Notes under the pieces: generated by a model
Seen by the model: only the letters and a program-made list of their open reading frames with translations
Told to the model about the DNA's origin: nothing
Database searches by the model: none
Shown: positions 26,378-35,685 of the stretch, piece after piece
How positions within the stretch are numbered: the first letter of the stretch is position 1
Layout of the letters: each line of letters starts with the position of its first letter
Assembly: GCA_023255415.1 (NCBI GenBank)
Contig: JALRIN010000006.1
Span: 36,537-100,536 of the forward strand
Origin: Cypionkella sp.
GTDB lineage: Bacteria > Pseudomonadota > Alphaproteobacteria > Rhodobacterales > Rhodobacteraceae
DNA: 64,000 bases
Direction of reading: 5' to 3'
Program-made: the position numbers and the translations under genes

Positions 26378-27153
26378 TGTTGAAATATTGTGCCAATTTG
26401 ACCATGCTTTTTACCGAGGTCGCAACGCTGGATCGCGCAGGCCTTGCCGCGCAAGCTGGCTTTGATGGCGCAGAGGTTTTGTTTCCCTATGAACATACAG
26501 CCGCCGAATGGGAGGCTGCGTTAAACGGGCTGCCGCTGGCGCTGATCAACACTCCGCCCGGCAATTGGGCGGCGGGGGATCGTGGCTTTGCGGCGGTCAC
26601 AGGGCAAGAGACCCGCTTTCGCGATGGATTTCTGCGGGCTGCAGCGCTGGCGACCCGGCTTGGGGCGCAGCGGGTTCATGTGATGGCCGGTGTTGCCAAA
26701 GGCCCGCAAGACGAGCAAACCTATGTCGAAAATCTGGCCTGGGCCGCCGATCAGGCCCCCGAATTGGGCTTGACCATCGAGCCGATCAACTCCGACGACA
26801 TGCCGGGATATTTCCTGAATGATTTCGATCAGGCGGGACGGATAGTCGATGATCTGGCGCGGCCAAATCTGGGTATGCAGTTTGATCTGTGGCATGCCGC
26901 GCGTATTCATGGCGATGCGGCTCAAGTCTGGGCGCGCCACCGCGACCGCGTGCGCCACATTCAAATCGCAGGCTTTCCAAGTCGCAATGAACCCGGCGGT
27001 GGCGGCTTTGATCTGACCGGGCTTTGCGCCGATCTGGAAAGCCGCGACTACCAAGGCTGGATCGCCGCGGAATACCGCCCCGCGCGCGCCACCGTGCACG
27101 GCTTGGGCTGGCTCGCTGCCCTTAAAAGCCGCGCAAAGCTGATCGGCGCCTAA
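26377..27153 (+). CDS. hyi: Hydroxypyruvate isomerase family TIM-barrel protein
   Basis: A 258-residue AP-endonuclease-2-like TIM barrel. The start MLKYCANLTMLFTEV followed by DRAGLAAQAGFDGAEVLFPYE is typical of Hyi, with IEPINSDDMPGYFLN, MQFDLWHAARIHGD, HIQIAGFPSRNEPG and WIAAEYRP carrying metal-binding Glu/Asp/His. Hyi converts hydroxypyruvate to tartronate semialdehyde in glyoxylate metabolism; the related OtnI isomerises 2-oxo-tetronate. No gcl or glxR is adjacent, so both remain possible. Confidence 0.88.
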   Translation: MLKYCANLTMLFTEVATLDRAGLAAQAGFDGAEVLFPYEHTAAEWEAALNGLPLALINTPPGNWAAGDRGFAAVTGQETRFRDGFLRAAALATRLGAQRVHVMAGVAKGPQDEQTYVENLAWAADQAPELGLTIEPINSDDMPGYFLNDFDQAGRIVDDLARPNLGMQFDLWHAARIHGDAAQVWARHRDRVRHIQIAGFPSRNEPGGGGFDLTGLCADLESRDYQGWIAAEYRPARATVHGLGWLAALKSRAKLIGA

Positions 27154-27253
27154 GGCTTCGTTGCTGAAACTTTGCCGCAGCCCCACCTCGGGCCTTGTCG
27201 CCCCACCTGTGCAGCGGTTAGACTGCGCATAAGCCAATTCAAGGAAACCACCG

Positions 27254-27439
27254 ATGACCCGCAACGCGCCTGAAACCATCTCTGTCACCAAATGGAAAGT
27301 CGCCTGCGACGGTGGCGACGCGGCTTTGGGGCATCCTCGGGTCTGGCTGACCATTCCGGCTGACACCGGCTTTGTCGAATGCGGCTATTGTGATCGCCGC
27401 TACGAGATCGACCGCGCCCATGCGCATGACGATCACTGA
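27254..27439 (+). CDS. Zinc-finger protein, NDUFS6/zf-CHCC type
   Basis: A 61-residue protein with one zinc site: Cys in WKVACDGG, His in LGHPRVWL and Cys-x-x-Cys in VECGYCDRRY. This matches the zf-CHCC family, whose alphaproteobacterial members correspond to the mitochondrial complex I subunit NDUFS6. It would bind complex I in the cytoplasmic peripheral arm. CAAGGAAA precedes the ATG. No nuo genes are nearby. Confidence 0.88.
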   Translation: MTRNAPETISVTKWKVACDGGDAALGHPRVWLTIPADTGFVECGYCDRRYEIDRAHAHDDH

Positions 27440-27589
27440 AATCAGCCGAAATCTTGTCGGCTTGACAGCAGCGTAACGCAGGTTTGGCTTGTCGTCATTT
27501 GCGTTGCCTTGTCAGTAATAGGCGGCGCGAAGGCTGGCCCAGCGGCTCGGAACATGGCAAACACCTCTTAAGTAAACATGGAGGCAAGC

Positions 27590-30400
27590 ATGAGCGAGAC
27601 GTTTGGCAAAGGCAATCATCTGCATTTGATTGACGGCTCGGCCTTTATTTTTAGGGCCTATCACGCGCTGCCGCCGCTGACGCGCAAATCGGATGGCATG
27701 CCTGTGGGGGCTGTGGCGGGGTTTTGCAACCTGCTGTGGGGCGAGCTGACCGCCAGCCGCAAAGAGGTCGCCGCCACCCATATTGCGGTGATTTTCGATG
27801 CGGGATCAAAAACCTTTCGCAACGATATCTACCCTTTGTATAAGGCCAACCGCCCCGAACTGCCTGAAGATCTGCGGCCACAGTTTATCTTTACCCGCGA
27901 GGCCACCCGCGCCTTTAACGTCACCTGCATCGAGGTCGAAGGCTATGAGGCCGATGACATCATCGCAGCCCTTGCCCGTCGCGCGGTCGAGGCTGGCGGC
28001 ACGGCGACGATCATTTCATCCGACAAGGATCTGATGCAGCTGGTGGGGCCGGGGGTTGATATGCTGGACCCGATGAAGAACAAGCGCATCGGGCCGGATG
28101 AGGTGTTCGAGAAATTTGGCGTGGCACCCAATCGGGTTGTCGATGTGCAGGCCTTGGCGGGCGATTCGGTGGACAATGTGCCGGGCGCGCCGGGCATCGG
28201 CATCAAGACCGCCGCCCTGCTGATTCAGGAATATGGCGATCTGGAAACGCTGCTGACGCGGGCGGGTGAAATCAAACAACCCAAACGCCGCGAGGCTTTG
28301 CAAAACAACGCCGATCTGATCCGTATCTCGCGCCGCTTGGTGGCGCTGGACGCCGATATGCCGCTCGAGGCCGATTTGGCGGCAATGGCGCTGCGCGAAC
28401 CTGACCCCGAGGTGGTGCTAGGCTTTCTAAACGCGATGGAGTTTCGCACCCTGACCCGCCGCGTGGCCGAAAAGCTGAAGGTCGAGCCGCCTGCGCTGGC
28501 CGAAGGCGCTGGCATGCATGTAGCGGGCGCGCATGATGCGCCCCAGACCGCACAGGTGGCCTTTGATGTGGCCGGATACGAGCGCATCTCGACCATGGCG
28601 CAGTTGCAGGACTGGGTGGCGCGGATCAACACGCTGGGCTTTGTGGCGGTGGATACCGAAACCACGTCGCTGGACGAGATGAAGGCCGATCTGGTTGGCA
28701 TCTCGCTTTCGGTCGAGGCGGGCAAGGCCTGCTACATTCCGTTGGGCCATACCTCGGGCGGCGGCGATCTGTTTGGCGCCTCGGTTCTGGTTGAAGGTCA
28801 GCTGGATCTGGCCGAGGTGCTGGCCGCTCTCAAGGGCGTGTTGGAAGACCCTGCGGTGCTGAAAATCGGCCAGAACATGAAATACGACTGGAAGATTTTC
28901 GCCAGATACGGCCTGCGGGTTGGACCCTTTGACGACACCATGTTGATGTCTTCGGCGATGCAGGCGGGGCTGAACGGCCACGGCATGGATGCTTTGTCAG
29001 AAAAATATCTGGGCCATTCGCCTATTCCGATCAAAGACTTGATCGGGTCGGGCAAATCGGCGGTGACCTTTGACAAGGTCGATATCGACACGGCGGTGCG
29101 CTATGCCGCTGAAGACGCCGATGTCACGCTGCGGCTGTGGCAGCTGTTCAAGCCGCAGCTGCACCGCGCGCAGGTCACCACGGTTTACGAAACGCTGGAG
29201 CGTCCGCTTGTCACGGTTCTGGCCGAGATGGAGATGGCAGGCGTGCAGGTTGACCGCGACACCCTTAGCCGGATGTCAAACGCCTTTGCGCAGAAAATGG
29301 CAGGGCTTGAAGCCGAGATTCAAGAGGCCGCAGGCCAGCCGTTTAACGTAGGCTCTCCCAAACAGCTGGGCGAGATCTTGTTTGACAAACTGGGCCTGCC
29401 GGGGGGCGAAAAGGGCAAAACCGGGGCTTATGCAACGGGTGCAGATATTCTGGAAGATCTGGCCACCGAACATAAGCTGCCGGGTCTGGTGCTGGATTGG
29501 CGGCAATTGGCCAAGCTGAAATCCACCTATACCGACGCGCTGCAAGACCATATCAACCGCGACACCGGCCGGGTGCACACCAGCTATTCGATCACTGGTG
29601 CTGTCACAGGTCGGCTGTCGTCAACCGATCCTAACTTGCAAAACATCCCGATCCGCACCGAAGAAGGCCGCCGCATCCGCGAGGCTTTTGTCGCCCCCAA
29701 GGGCAAGGTTCTGGTCTCGCTTGACTATAGCCAGATCGAGCTGCGGATATTGGCGCATATGGCCGATATTCCCAGCTTGCAGCAGGCGTTTAAAGACGGC
29801 ATCGACATTCACGCCGCCACCGCAAGCGAGATGTTTGGCGTGCCCTTGTCCGAGATGACCTCGGAGGTGCGCAGGCGTGCCAAGGCGATCAACTTTGGCG
29901 TGATCTATGGCATTTCCGGCTTTGGTCTGGCGCGCAACCTGCGGATTCCGCGCGCCGAGGCACAGGGCTTTATCGACCGCTATTTCGAACGCTATCCCGG
30001 GATCAAGGAATATATGGCCGAAACCGTGCGCTTTGCCCAAGAGCGCGGCTTTGTGCAGACCCTGTTTGGGCGCAAGATCCACACGCCTGAAATCAACGCC
30101 AAGGGGCCAGCGGCCGGTTTCGCCAAACGCGCTGCGATCAATGCGCCTATTCAGGGCACTGCGGCCGATGTCATCCGCCGCGCGATGATCCAGATGCCAA
30201 AGGCGATTGCGGGTCTGCCCGCGACCATGCTGTTGCAGGTGCATGACGAATTGCTGTTCGAGGTCGAGACCGAGGCGGCAGAGGCGCTGATCGCGACGGC
30301 CAAGCGGGTGATGGAGGGGGCTGCGCATCCGGCGGTCTCGCTGAAGGTGCCGCTGATCGTCGAGGCGGGGCAGGGGCTGAACTGGGCTGCGGCGCATTGA
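27590..30400 (+). CDS. polA: DNA polymerase I
   Basis: A 936-residue three-domain enzyme. The 5'-3' exonuclease runs from about 8 to 290 (LIDGSAFIFRAYHALPPL; EGYEADDIIA). The 3'-5' exonuclease domain (about 335-520) keeps the Asp/Glu pair VDTETTS, so proofreading is probably active. The polymerase domain includes motif A SLDYSQIELRILAHM (about 710) and motif C VHDELLFEV (about 883). The ATG at 27590 follows GGAGG with 5-base spacing; an ATG four codons earlier lacks an RBS. It fills Okazaki gaps and repairs DNA. Confidence 0.97.
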   Translation: MSETFGKGNHLHLIDGSAFIFRAYHALPPLTRKSDGMPVGAVAGFCNLLWGELTASRKEVAATHIAVIFDAGSKTFRNDIYPLYKANRPELPEDLRPQFIFTREATRAFNVTCIEVEGYEADDIIAALARRAVEAGGTATIISSDKDLMQLVGPGVDMLDPMKNKRIGPDEVFEKFGVAPNRVVDVQALAGDSVDNVPGAPGIGIKTAALLIQEYGDLETLLTRAGEIKQPKRREALQNNADLIRISRRLVALDADMPLEADLAAMALREPDPEVVLGFLNAMEFRTLTRRVAEKLKVEPPALAEGAGMHVAGAHDAPQTAQVAFDVAGYERISTMAQLQDWVARINTLGFVAVDTETTSLDEMKADLVGISLSVEAGKACYIPLGHTSGGGDLFGASVLVEGQLDLAEVLAALKGVLEDPAVLKIGQNMKYDWKIFARYGLRVGPFDDTMLMSSAMQAGLNGHGMDALSEKYLGHSPIPIKDLIGSGKSAVTFDKVDIDTAVRYAAEDADVTLRLWQLFKPQLHRAQVTTVYETLERPLVTVLAEMEMAGVQVDRDTLSRMSNAFAQKMAGLEAEIQEAAGQPFNVGSPKQLGEILFDKLGLPGGEKGKTGAYATGADILEDLATEHKLPGLVLDWRQLAKLKSTYTDALQDHINRDTGRVHTSYSITGAVTGRLSSTDPNLQNIPIRTEEGRRIREAFVAPKGKVLVSLDYSQIELRILAHMADIPSLQQAFKDGIDIHAATASEMFGVPLSEMTSEVRRRAKAINFGVIYGISGFGLARNLRIPRAEAQGFIDRYFERYPGIKEYMAETVRFAQERGFVQTLFGRKIHTPEINAKGPAAGFAKRAAINAPIQGTAADVIRRAMIQMPKAIAGLPATMLLQVHDELLFEVETEAAEALIATAKRVMEGAAHPAVSLKVPLIVEAGQGLNWAAAH

Positions 30401-30464
30401 TCTGGCAATCGGCTGTCTGTGCGCCATATTGCAAAGGGGGCGCAGGTGGCCTTTGGGGGATGCT

Positions 30465-31139
30465 ATGGAATTGAACGCCGATTTTAGCGCCGCTGTGCTG
30501 GTGCGGTTTGATCAGATCGCTTGGCAGGCCTCGCCGATGCCGGGGGTGGATCGGCGGATGCTGGACCGCATCGGCGGCGAGGTGGCGCGCGCCACCTCGA
30601 TTGTGCGCTATGCGCCGGGCAGCCAGTTTTCGGCCCATACCCACACGGGCGGCGAAGAGTTTATCGTGCTCGACGGGGTGTTTCAGGACGAACACGGCGA
30701 TTATCCGCAGGGCAGCTATGTGCGCAATCCGCCCACCACCGCGCATAGCCCGCGCTCGGATGCGGGCTGCGTGATTTTCGTCAAGCTTTGGCAATTTGAC
30801 CCAGACGACCGCAGCCAGTTTCACAGCTTGATGACCGAGGCGCTTTCTGCGCCTGTGGATGGGGTGGCGACCGCGCTGCTGCACCGAGATGCATTTGAGG
30901 TGGTCAGCTATAGCGAGCTTGCCCCGGATGCGACCTTGAGCAAGGCCGATGCGGGGGGCACCGAGATGTTGGTGATCGCGGGCAGTGTGCTTTGGGGTCG
31001 CGAAAGCCTCGGCGCGGGCGATTGGCTGCGCCTGCCCGAAGGCCAGCGGCTAGAGGTAACAGCGGGGGCGCTTGGCGGCAAAGTTTGGATCAAGACCGGG
31101 CATCTGCCCCATGCCAAAGCACCAGCGGTTGGCCTTTGA
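30465..31139 (+). CDS. Two-domain cupin protein, ChrR C-terminal-like
   Basis: A 224-residue protein with two cupin repeats. The first (about 40-110) has the metal motif HTHTGGEEFIVLDG and ends with HSPRSDAGC, as in the cupin domain of anti-sigma factor ChrR. The second (about 140-215) is degenerate and lacks the histidines. The ChrR zinc anti-sigma domain is absent, so it is not a full ChrR. GGGGGA precedes the ATG at 30465. It sits 21 bases ahead of a flavin oxidase, probably in one transcript. Function unknown; possibly a metal-dependent dioxygenase-like or sensor protein. Confidence 0.85.
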   Translation: MELNADFSAAVLVRFDQIAWQASPMPGVDRRMLDRIGGEVARATSIVRYAPGSQFSAHTHTGGEEFIVLDGVFQDEHGDYPQGSYVRNPPTTAHSPRSDAGCVIFVKLWQFDPDDRSQFHSLMTEALSAPVDGVATALLHRDAFEVVSYSELAPDATLSKADAGGTEMLVIAGSVLWGRESLGAGDWLRLPEGQRLEVTAGALGGKVWIKTGHLPHAKAPAVGL

Positions 31140-31160
31140 TGCAAGCGCGGTAGGGCAAAG

Positions 31161-32204
31161 ATGGGGTTTTTGATTGTGGGCGGCGGTCTGTCGGGGCTTG
31201 CCTTGGCCGAAGCCTTGCAGAGGGCAGGCATAGAGTATCAGCTGGTTGAGGCGCGCGACCGTTTTGGCGGGCGCATTCTGACGCATCAGCACGGGCAGGG
31301 CGCTTTCGACATGGGGCCCGCGTGGTTCTGGCCGGGACAGCCGCGCATTGCGGCGCTGATCGCACGGCTGGGCTTGCAGAAGTTCGAGCAATACGCCGAG
31401 GGGGCCTTGGCCTTTGAAGACGCGCGCGCCCAAGTGCAATATGGCCGCGGCTTTGCCTCGATGCAGGGGTCTTTGCGGCTGCAGGGCGGGCTGGGCCGCC
31501 TGATCCAAAGCCTTGCAGATCGCTTGCCGCAAGATCGCTTGCGGAAAAACGCGCGGCTGGTGGCCTTGCGCAAAACTGATCATGCGATCCTTGCGACCTT
31601 GGCCGATGGCACAGAGATTGCGGCCGATCGGGTGGTGCTAGCGCTGCCGCCCCGGCTTGCGGCGCAGATCCGTTTTGAACCTGCGCTGCCGATCCCGGCG
31701 CTGGCCGCGATGCAGGCGGTGCCAACCTGGATGGCGGGGCAGGCCAAGGCGCTGGCGGTCTATGACAGCGCCTTTTGGCGCGAGGCGGGGCTTTCGGGCG
31801 ATGCCAGCAGCCGCTTTGGCCCGATGGTGGAAATTCACGATGCCTCGCCTGCTGATGGCGGTCCGTTTGGGCTTTTCGGTTTTATCGGCGTGCCACCGCA
31901 AGGCCGGCGCGATCTGGAAACGCTACGCCAGCAAGTCACTGCACAGCTGACGCGGCTGTTTGGGCCCAAGGCTGCAACGCCTTTGGCGGTCTATCTGCAA
32001 GACTGGGCCTTTGAGCCCTACACCGCCACCCCCGCCGATCTTGCGTCGCTGTCGGCGCATCCAGACTATGGCCTGCCGCCCGCGTGCCACGGGCTTTGGG
32101 ACAACCGCCTTTTGCTGTCAGGCACCGAAGTAGGCAGCGCATTCGGCGGGTTCATCGAGGGCGCGCTGGAAGCTGCCGAGGTAAGCTTGACGCAACTCCG
32201 CTAG
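31161..32204 (+). CDS. FAD-dependent amine oxidase-like protein
   Basis: A 347-residue flavoprotein. The dinucleotide-binding motif is VGGGLSGLALAEAL (about 6-19), followed by VEARDRFGGRI typical of the flavin monoamine oxidase family. A C-terminal FAD-contacting stretch is LLSGTEVGSAFGGFIEGALE. It is shorter than classic monoamine oxidases (about 450). The substrate may be an amine or a polyene. Its stop overlaps the opposite-strand DUF1203 stop through the palindrome CTAG. Confidence 0.87.
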   Translation: MGFLIVGGGLSGLALAEALQRAGIEYQLVEARDRFGGRILTHQHGQGAFDMGPAWFWPGQPRIAALIARLGLQKFEQYAEGALAFEDARAQVQYGRGFASMQGSLRLQGGLGRLIQSLADRLPQDRLRKNARLVALRKTDHAILATLADGTEIAADRVVLALPPRLAAQIRFEPALPIPALAAMQAVPTWMAGQAKALAVYDSAFWREAGLSGDASSRFGPMVEIHDASPADGGPFGLFGFIGVPPQGRRDLETLRQQVTAQLTRLFGPKAATPLAVYLQDWAFEPYTATPADLASLSAHPDYGLPPACHGLWDNRLLLSGTEVGSAFGGFIEGALEAAEVSLTQLR

Positions 32205-32665
32205 GGCTTTCTGTCGATCCGGCATTGAAAGCAATTGTTGCGCGCGGATCTGATGTGAAGATAGGCAATCGCGGGGTCGGCAAAGCGCTGGGCGGCTTGT
32301 GCCGCAATCTGTGCGGTCGCCACCACGGCCCCCGAGCCGTAAACAATCCGGTGATCTGCGCCATACCCCCGCATGATGTAATCGGGCGACGTCAGCATCT
32401 GTGGCAGCTCCGCACCACCACCCGTCGCGCAGAGATCTGCGCAAAGAAAGATCGGTCCAATTTCCGCATAGGGCTGCGGGCTGGGAAAAGGACGATGCGC
32501 CAAAACCAGCATCTCGGCCCCCTTTGGGATCAGGCCAAGGCAATGACGACAGGGATTGCCGCCGCCGTCCGAGATATGCCGCTCGGGCGGCTGGCCATTC
32601 GCATCTAGCCCGCCCGCCTGATAGGCGCGCGCGATTTCGGTTGGAATTGCGGTGAATGTGATCAT
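32201..32665 (-). CDS. DUF1203 family protein
   Basis: A 154-residue cytoplasmic protein. The CRHCL pair and PKGAEMLVLAHRPFPSPQPYAE through GPIFLC and the C-terminal AYLHIRSARNNCFQCR match DUF1203. The conserved His and Cys residues suggest metal binding, but function is unknown. The ATG at 32665 has GGAGG five bases upstream; a TTG one codon before is less likely. Confidence 0.87.
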   Translation of the reverse strand: MITFTAIPTEIARAYQAGGLDANGQPPERHISDGGGNPCRHCLGLIPKGAEMLVLAHRPFPSPQPYAEIGPIFLCADLCATGGGAELPQMLTSPDYIMRGYGADHRIVYGSGAVVATAQIAAQAAQRFADPAIAYLHIRSARNNCFQCRIDRKP

Positions 32666-32733
32666 CAAAGCCTCCGTCTGAGCTTTGGAGCCTGACCGGG
32701 ATCAGGCATCAAAGCGACCCGAAAGCTGCGCAA

Positions 32734-33102
32734 TCAGGCTGGATCAACCAGACGGCCCATCGGGCGGCCGCCAAGGATATGCAGATGGTAATGCGGCACC
32801 TCTTGCATGCCGTGTTCGGCGGCATTGGTGATGGCGCGGTAGCCCTTGCCCGGCATCACGCCCGTCATCTGACAGACCTGCGCACAGGTGCGGTGAAAAT
32901 CGACAATCTCTTCTGCCGAGGCTTCGGCCGCGAAATGGTCAAAGGTCACATAAGCGCCCTTTGGGATCACCAGCACATGCACGGGGGCGGCTGGGTTTAT
33001 GTCATGAAAGGCAAGGCTGTGTTCGGTTTCCAACACGGTTTTATTGGGGATTTCGCCGCGCAAGATGCGGGCAAAGATGTTTTGGGGGTCGTAGCTGTGC
33101 AT
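32734..33102 (-). CDS. HIT-family (HINT-like) nucleotide hydrolase
   Basis: A 122-residue histidine-triad protein. The start YDPQNIFARILRGEIPNK and the terminal HYHLHILGG (H-x-H-x-H) show a HINT-type purine-nucleoside phosphoramidase that binds nucleoside monophosphates. It lies three bases after the glycosyltransferase stop and probably shares its transcript, though a functional link is not evident. Confidence 0.93.
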   Translation of the reverse strand: MHSYDPQNIFARILRGEIPNKTVLETEHSLAFHDINPAAPVHVLVIPKGAYVTFDHFAAEASAEEIVDFHRTCAQVCQMTGVMPGKGYRAITNAAEHGMQEVPHYHLHILGGRPMGRLVDPA

Positions 33103-33105
33103 GGG

Positions 33106-34683
33106 TCAGTCCACAAAAAGAAATTCAGTCGCCGCGATCTCTCGCGCCGTTGCTGCCGGAATACCAAGGAATTCGGCCAAAGGCACGGTGTTTTCGTCGA
33201 CGCTGGCACTTTCGCGAATGCGAAGCAGATTGGGAAAGCCTGCATCCCGAAGCTTGTCGCCTTCAAAGCGCACGTCATAGCGGATTGTCGGCAAAAGCCT
33301 GTCGATGGTCTCACGCGGGGTGCTATCAGAGGCAAGCCCAACGCGTTTGGCATGGCCGATCAAATAGTCGTCACTAAAGTCGCATTCGACCTCAAGCAGC
33401 CGCACCTTGGCTTTGTCGTTGTAGAAATCTTGCATCAAATCAACATTTTCGGGGTCGATACAGACAATCAACAGGTTGGTCTGCCAATAATCGAACAACA
33501 TCCGCATCAAAGCCCTGCGGTGGCGAGTGCGTTTTTCCAAGGTCGATTGAATACCGCCCAGATCGGGCAGCGGCGTCGAGGCTTCGTTGAACAAATACTC
33601 CAATGCGGGCATATTGGCGACCTGACGCATTCTTTTTACCAGACGCTTTGCGACATGCCATTTCTTGCAGGTCACCATCAAAAGCGTGCGCTCACGCCCC
33701 AAACTGCTTTCGGATTCCCAAAACCTTGTGGCAAAGCGGCGGCCAACACGACCGCGGCCGGTCAAAAATTGAAACAGGGGGCGGCCTTCGTTCGAAATCG
33801 CAAACTGCTCGCCCTTTGCACCGTAAAGCCTGCCCAATCTGTCTTTTAATGTCTTGGCGTCAGGGCTGATTTTGCGGGCAAACAGAAAATCTTGCGAATG
33901 CAGCAGATCATAGTGGTCATCGTGAAAGTTCACCGGCATGCCATAGTCGGTGAACATCAAAAAGGTCAGCGTCCGCGACTGGATTTCGGTTTCAGGCACC
34001 AAATGCCGCAAAAGTGTTTGAAAAAACGTCTCATCTGGAATCCAGGTTGTGCGAAAAAATCGTATCACATCGCCACGTTTTTCGCAAAATGCCAGCAGCG
34101 ATTCTATGGTGCGGCGGCGTAAGCACCACCACTGGCTGCCAATCTGCATGGCAATATCGGCCGGCACGCGGCGGCGCAGGTTCAGGCGCCTTTGCAGGCG
34201 CAACGAGGCATAAAACAACGATTTATGCGTGCGTTCGTTGAAAAAATGCCGATAGATCAGCCGATCTTCCTTGATGCCGGTTTTGATCCAATCTGAATTA
34301 AAGAAATCGACACTTTCGATGTAATCGATATCGGCGCGATCTAGAAAATGATGGGTAAATTCGGCGGATTTGATCGGCATGCAATCGCCCGAAAGCATAT
34401 AGAAATGCGTCGCGCGCGGAAAGTCCGCGACGGCGGCCTTGATCGCAAGCAAGGTAGCTTCGACAAGGCTCCATCCGCCCCAGCCGCATTTTATACGCCG
34501 GCGGACAAAAGTGACGCCGGGGTTCATCGATAGTCTGCTGCGGATCAGTTCGAAATCGGCAGTATCAGCTCTGCCATCGAAGTGGATCGAGATATAATCC
34601 CCTGCATCTGTCAATCGTTGCGCTTGGGCGATGACCCCTTCGGGGTCCTTGTGACACAAAAGGATATATGCAATTTTTGCCAT
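33106..34683 (-). CDS. GT14-like glycosyltransferase with C-terminal DUF5927-type domain
   Basis: A 525-residue protein. The N-terminal half (about 1-270) resembles core-2/I-branching beta-1,6-GlcNAc transferases and xylosyltransferases (GT14): IAYILLCHKDPEGV, YISIHFDG, CGWGGWSLVEATL, FYMLSGDCMPIKS, IGSQWWCLRRRTIESL and TWIPDETFFQTLL. The C-terminal half (about 290-525) has no motif I know beyond a P-loop-like LLMVTCKKWHVAKRLVKR and fits DUF5927. There are no membrane segments, so it is cytoplasmic or peripheral. It is divergent from a sulfotransferase across an A/T-rich 138-base gap, suggesting joint synthesis of a sulfated glycan. Confidence 0.85.
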   Translation of the reverse strand: MAKIAYILLCHKDPEGVIAQAQRLTDAGDYISIHFDGRADTADFELIRSRLSMNPGVTFVRRRIKCGWGGWSLVEATLLAIKAAVADFPRATHFYMLSGDCMPIKSAEFTHHFLDRADIDYIESVDFFNSDWIKTGIKEDRLIYRHFFNERTHKSLFYASLRLQRRLNLRRRVPADIAMQIGSQWWCLRRRTIESLLAFCEKRGDVIRFFRTTWIPDETFFQTLLRHLVPETEIQSRTLTFLMFTDYGMPVNFHDDHYDLLHSQDFLFARKISPDAKTLKDRLGRLYGAKGEQFAISNEGRPLFQFLTGRGRVGRRFATRFWESESSLGRERTLLMVTCKKWHVAKRLVKRMRQVANMPALEYLFNEASTPLPDLGGIQSTLEKRTRHRRALMRMLFDYWQTNLLIVCIDPENVDLMQDFYNDKAKVRLLEVECDFSDDYLIGHAKRVGLASDSTPRETIDRLLPTIRYDVRFEGDKLRDAGFPNLLRIRESASVDENTVPLAEFLGIPAATAREIAATEFLFVD

Positions 34684-34821
34684 AGTGCGGATACTAAAAC
34701 CTGAAACTGTTCATTCTTTCTTAATTTACGACGAACAGAGATTGAAAAGACAGAGTTTGTTTGCTTTCTGTCATAAAAGTTGAGGCCTCGGTTCGAGTTC
34801 GTGTGTGTAAGGGGAGTTGTG

Positions 34822-35640
34822 ATGGGGTTTCCGGGGACGTGGATGACGCAGAGCGAGTCTGTGGTCTATCGAGTGGTGCCGAAATGCGCCTGCTCGACAA
34901 TTGGTCAGATCATGTTTTATTCGGACCACGGCACGTTTTTCGACGGCGATATCCATGATGCAACGCAGGGGCTGCACAAATGGTCGATCGAAGCCAGCCA
35001 GCCCAAGATTGAACGTAACGTAAAGTCACACGGCTCTTATGCCTTTACCTGCGTGCGCAACCCCTACACGCGGATCCTGTCATCCTTCTTCGATAAAATT
35101 TGTGGCATTCAGCGCAATGGCAAACGCTATCGCGGCAACCTGGTGCCGCTGTTGGTGCAAAAATACGGTATTGAAGTTGGCGGTGAGGATGGCAAAGCCG
35201 AGTTTGACCAGATTGCCAGTTTCCGGCGGTTTTTGCTTTTCACGCGCGACACCATTCGGTTCAAAAAACCGATGGAGCCCGATATCCACTGGTCGGCGAT
35301 GTCGGGGCATATCTCGACCTATATCGTCAACGGTGGCCGCTATGATAACATCTTTTTCAATGAAAAATTCGATCTGGGCATGCAAAGCGTTCTGGATAAG
35401 ATCGACTGCACTCATAAGGTTGATCTGAAGACCATTCCGCGCTTTAACGAAAGCGAAGGCCACGGGCCCAAACGGCTGCATCCGGTCGAGGATTACTTTG
35501 ACGATCTGTCAAAGCATCTGATGTGGGAAATCTACAAGCGCGATTTTCAGCTGTTCAAATACGATTTCGACAATCCTGCCAATAAGATGCCCTTGGCCGA
35601 GGTCGATCTGGACGAGGTTCACGCCAAGCTGGGTGATTAG
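34822..35640 (+). CDS. Sulfotransferase family 2-like protein
   Basis: A 272-residue sulfotransferase. The 5'-phosphosulfate-binding loop reads VPKCACSTI (about 19-27) and the 3'-phosphate-binding segment CVRNPYTRILSSF (about 75-87), both as in Golgi-type carbohydrate sulfotransferases. It would use PAPS to sulfate a sugar or tyrosine. GGGGAG precedes the ATG at 34822. A longer start (34780) would add a Cys/Arg-rich leader and is unlikely. Its divergent neighbour is a GT14-like glycosyltransferase. Confidence 0.88.
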   Translation: MGFPGTWMTQSESVVYRVVPKCACSTIGQIMFYSDHGTFFDGDIHDATQGLHKWSIEASQPKIERNVKSHGSYAFTCVRNPYTRILSSFFDKICGIQRNGKRYRGNLVPLLVQKYGIEVGGEDGKAEFDQIASFRRFLLFTRDTIRFKKPMEPDIHWSAMSGHISTYIVNGGRYDNIFFNEKFDLGMQSVLDKIDCTHKVDLKTIPRFNESEGHGPKRLHPVEDYFDDLSKHLMWEIYKRDFQLFKYDFDNPANKMPLAEVDLDEVHAKLGD

Positions 35641-35646
35641 CGACAT

Positions 35647-35672
35647 CGGCGCGCCCTTTGCAAGGCGCGCCG
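35647..35672. terminator. GC-rich stem-loop between convergent genes
   Basis: CGGCGCGCC, 8-base loop, GGCGCGCCG: a perfect 9-bp stem just after the sulfotransferase stop and before the phosphoesterase stop. There is no T-run. Probable bidirectional terminator. Confidence 0.6.
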
Positions 35673-35685
35673 CTGCTGATCGGTG

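Noticed and set aside
27442..27555. 37-codon minus-strand frame upstream of polA
   Set aside because: No RBS, no hydrophobic or conserved pattern, and Ser/Thr-rich composition. I treat the 27440-27589 gap as polA leader and promoter DNA.
35649..35670. Two GGCGCGCC octamers as a direct repeat or recombination site
   Set aside because: The octamer is itself a palindrome, so the pair is fully explained as arms of a terminator-like stem between convergent genes.
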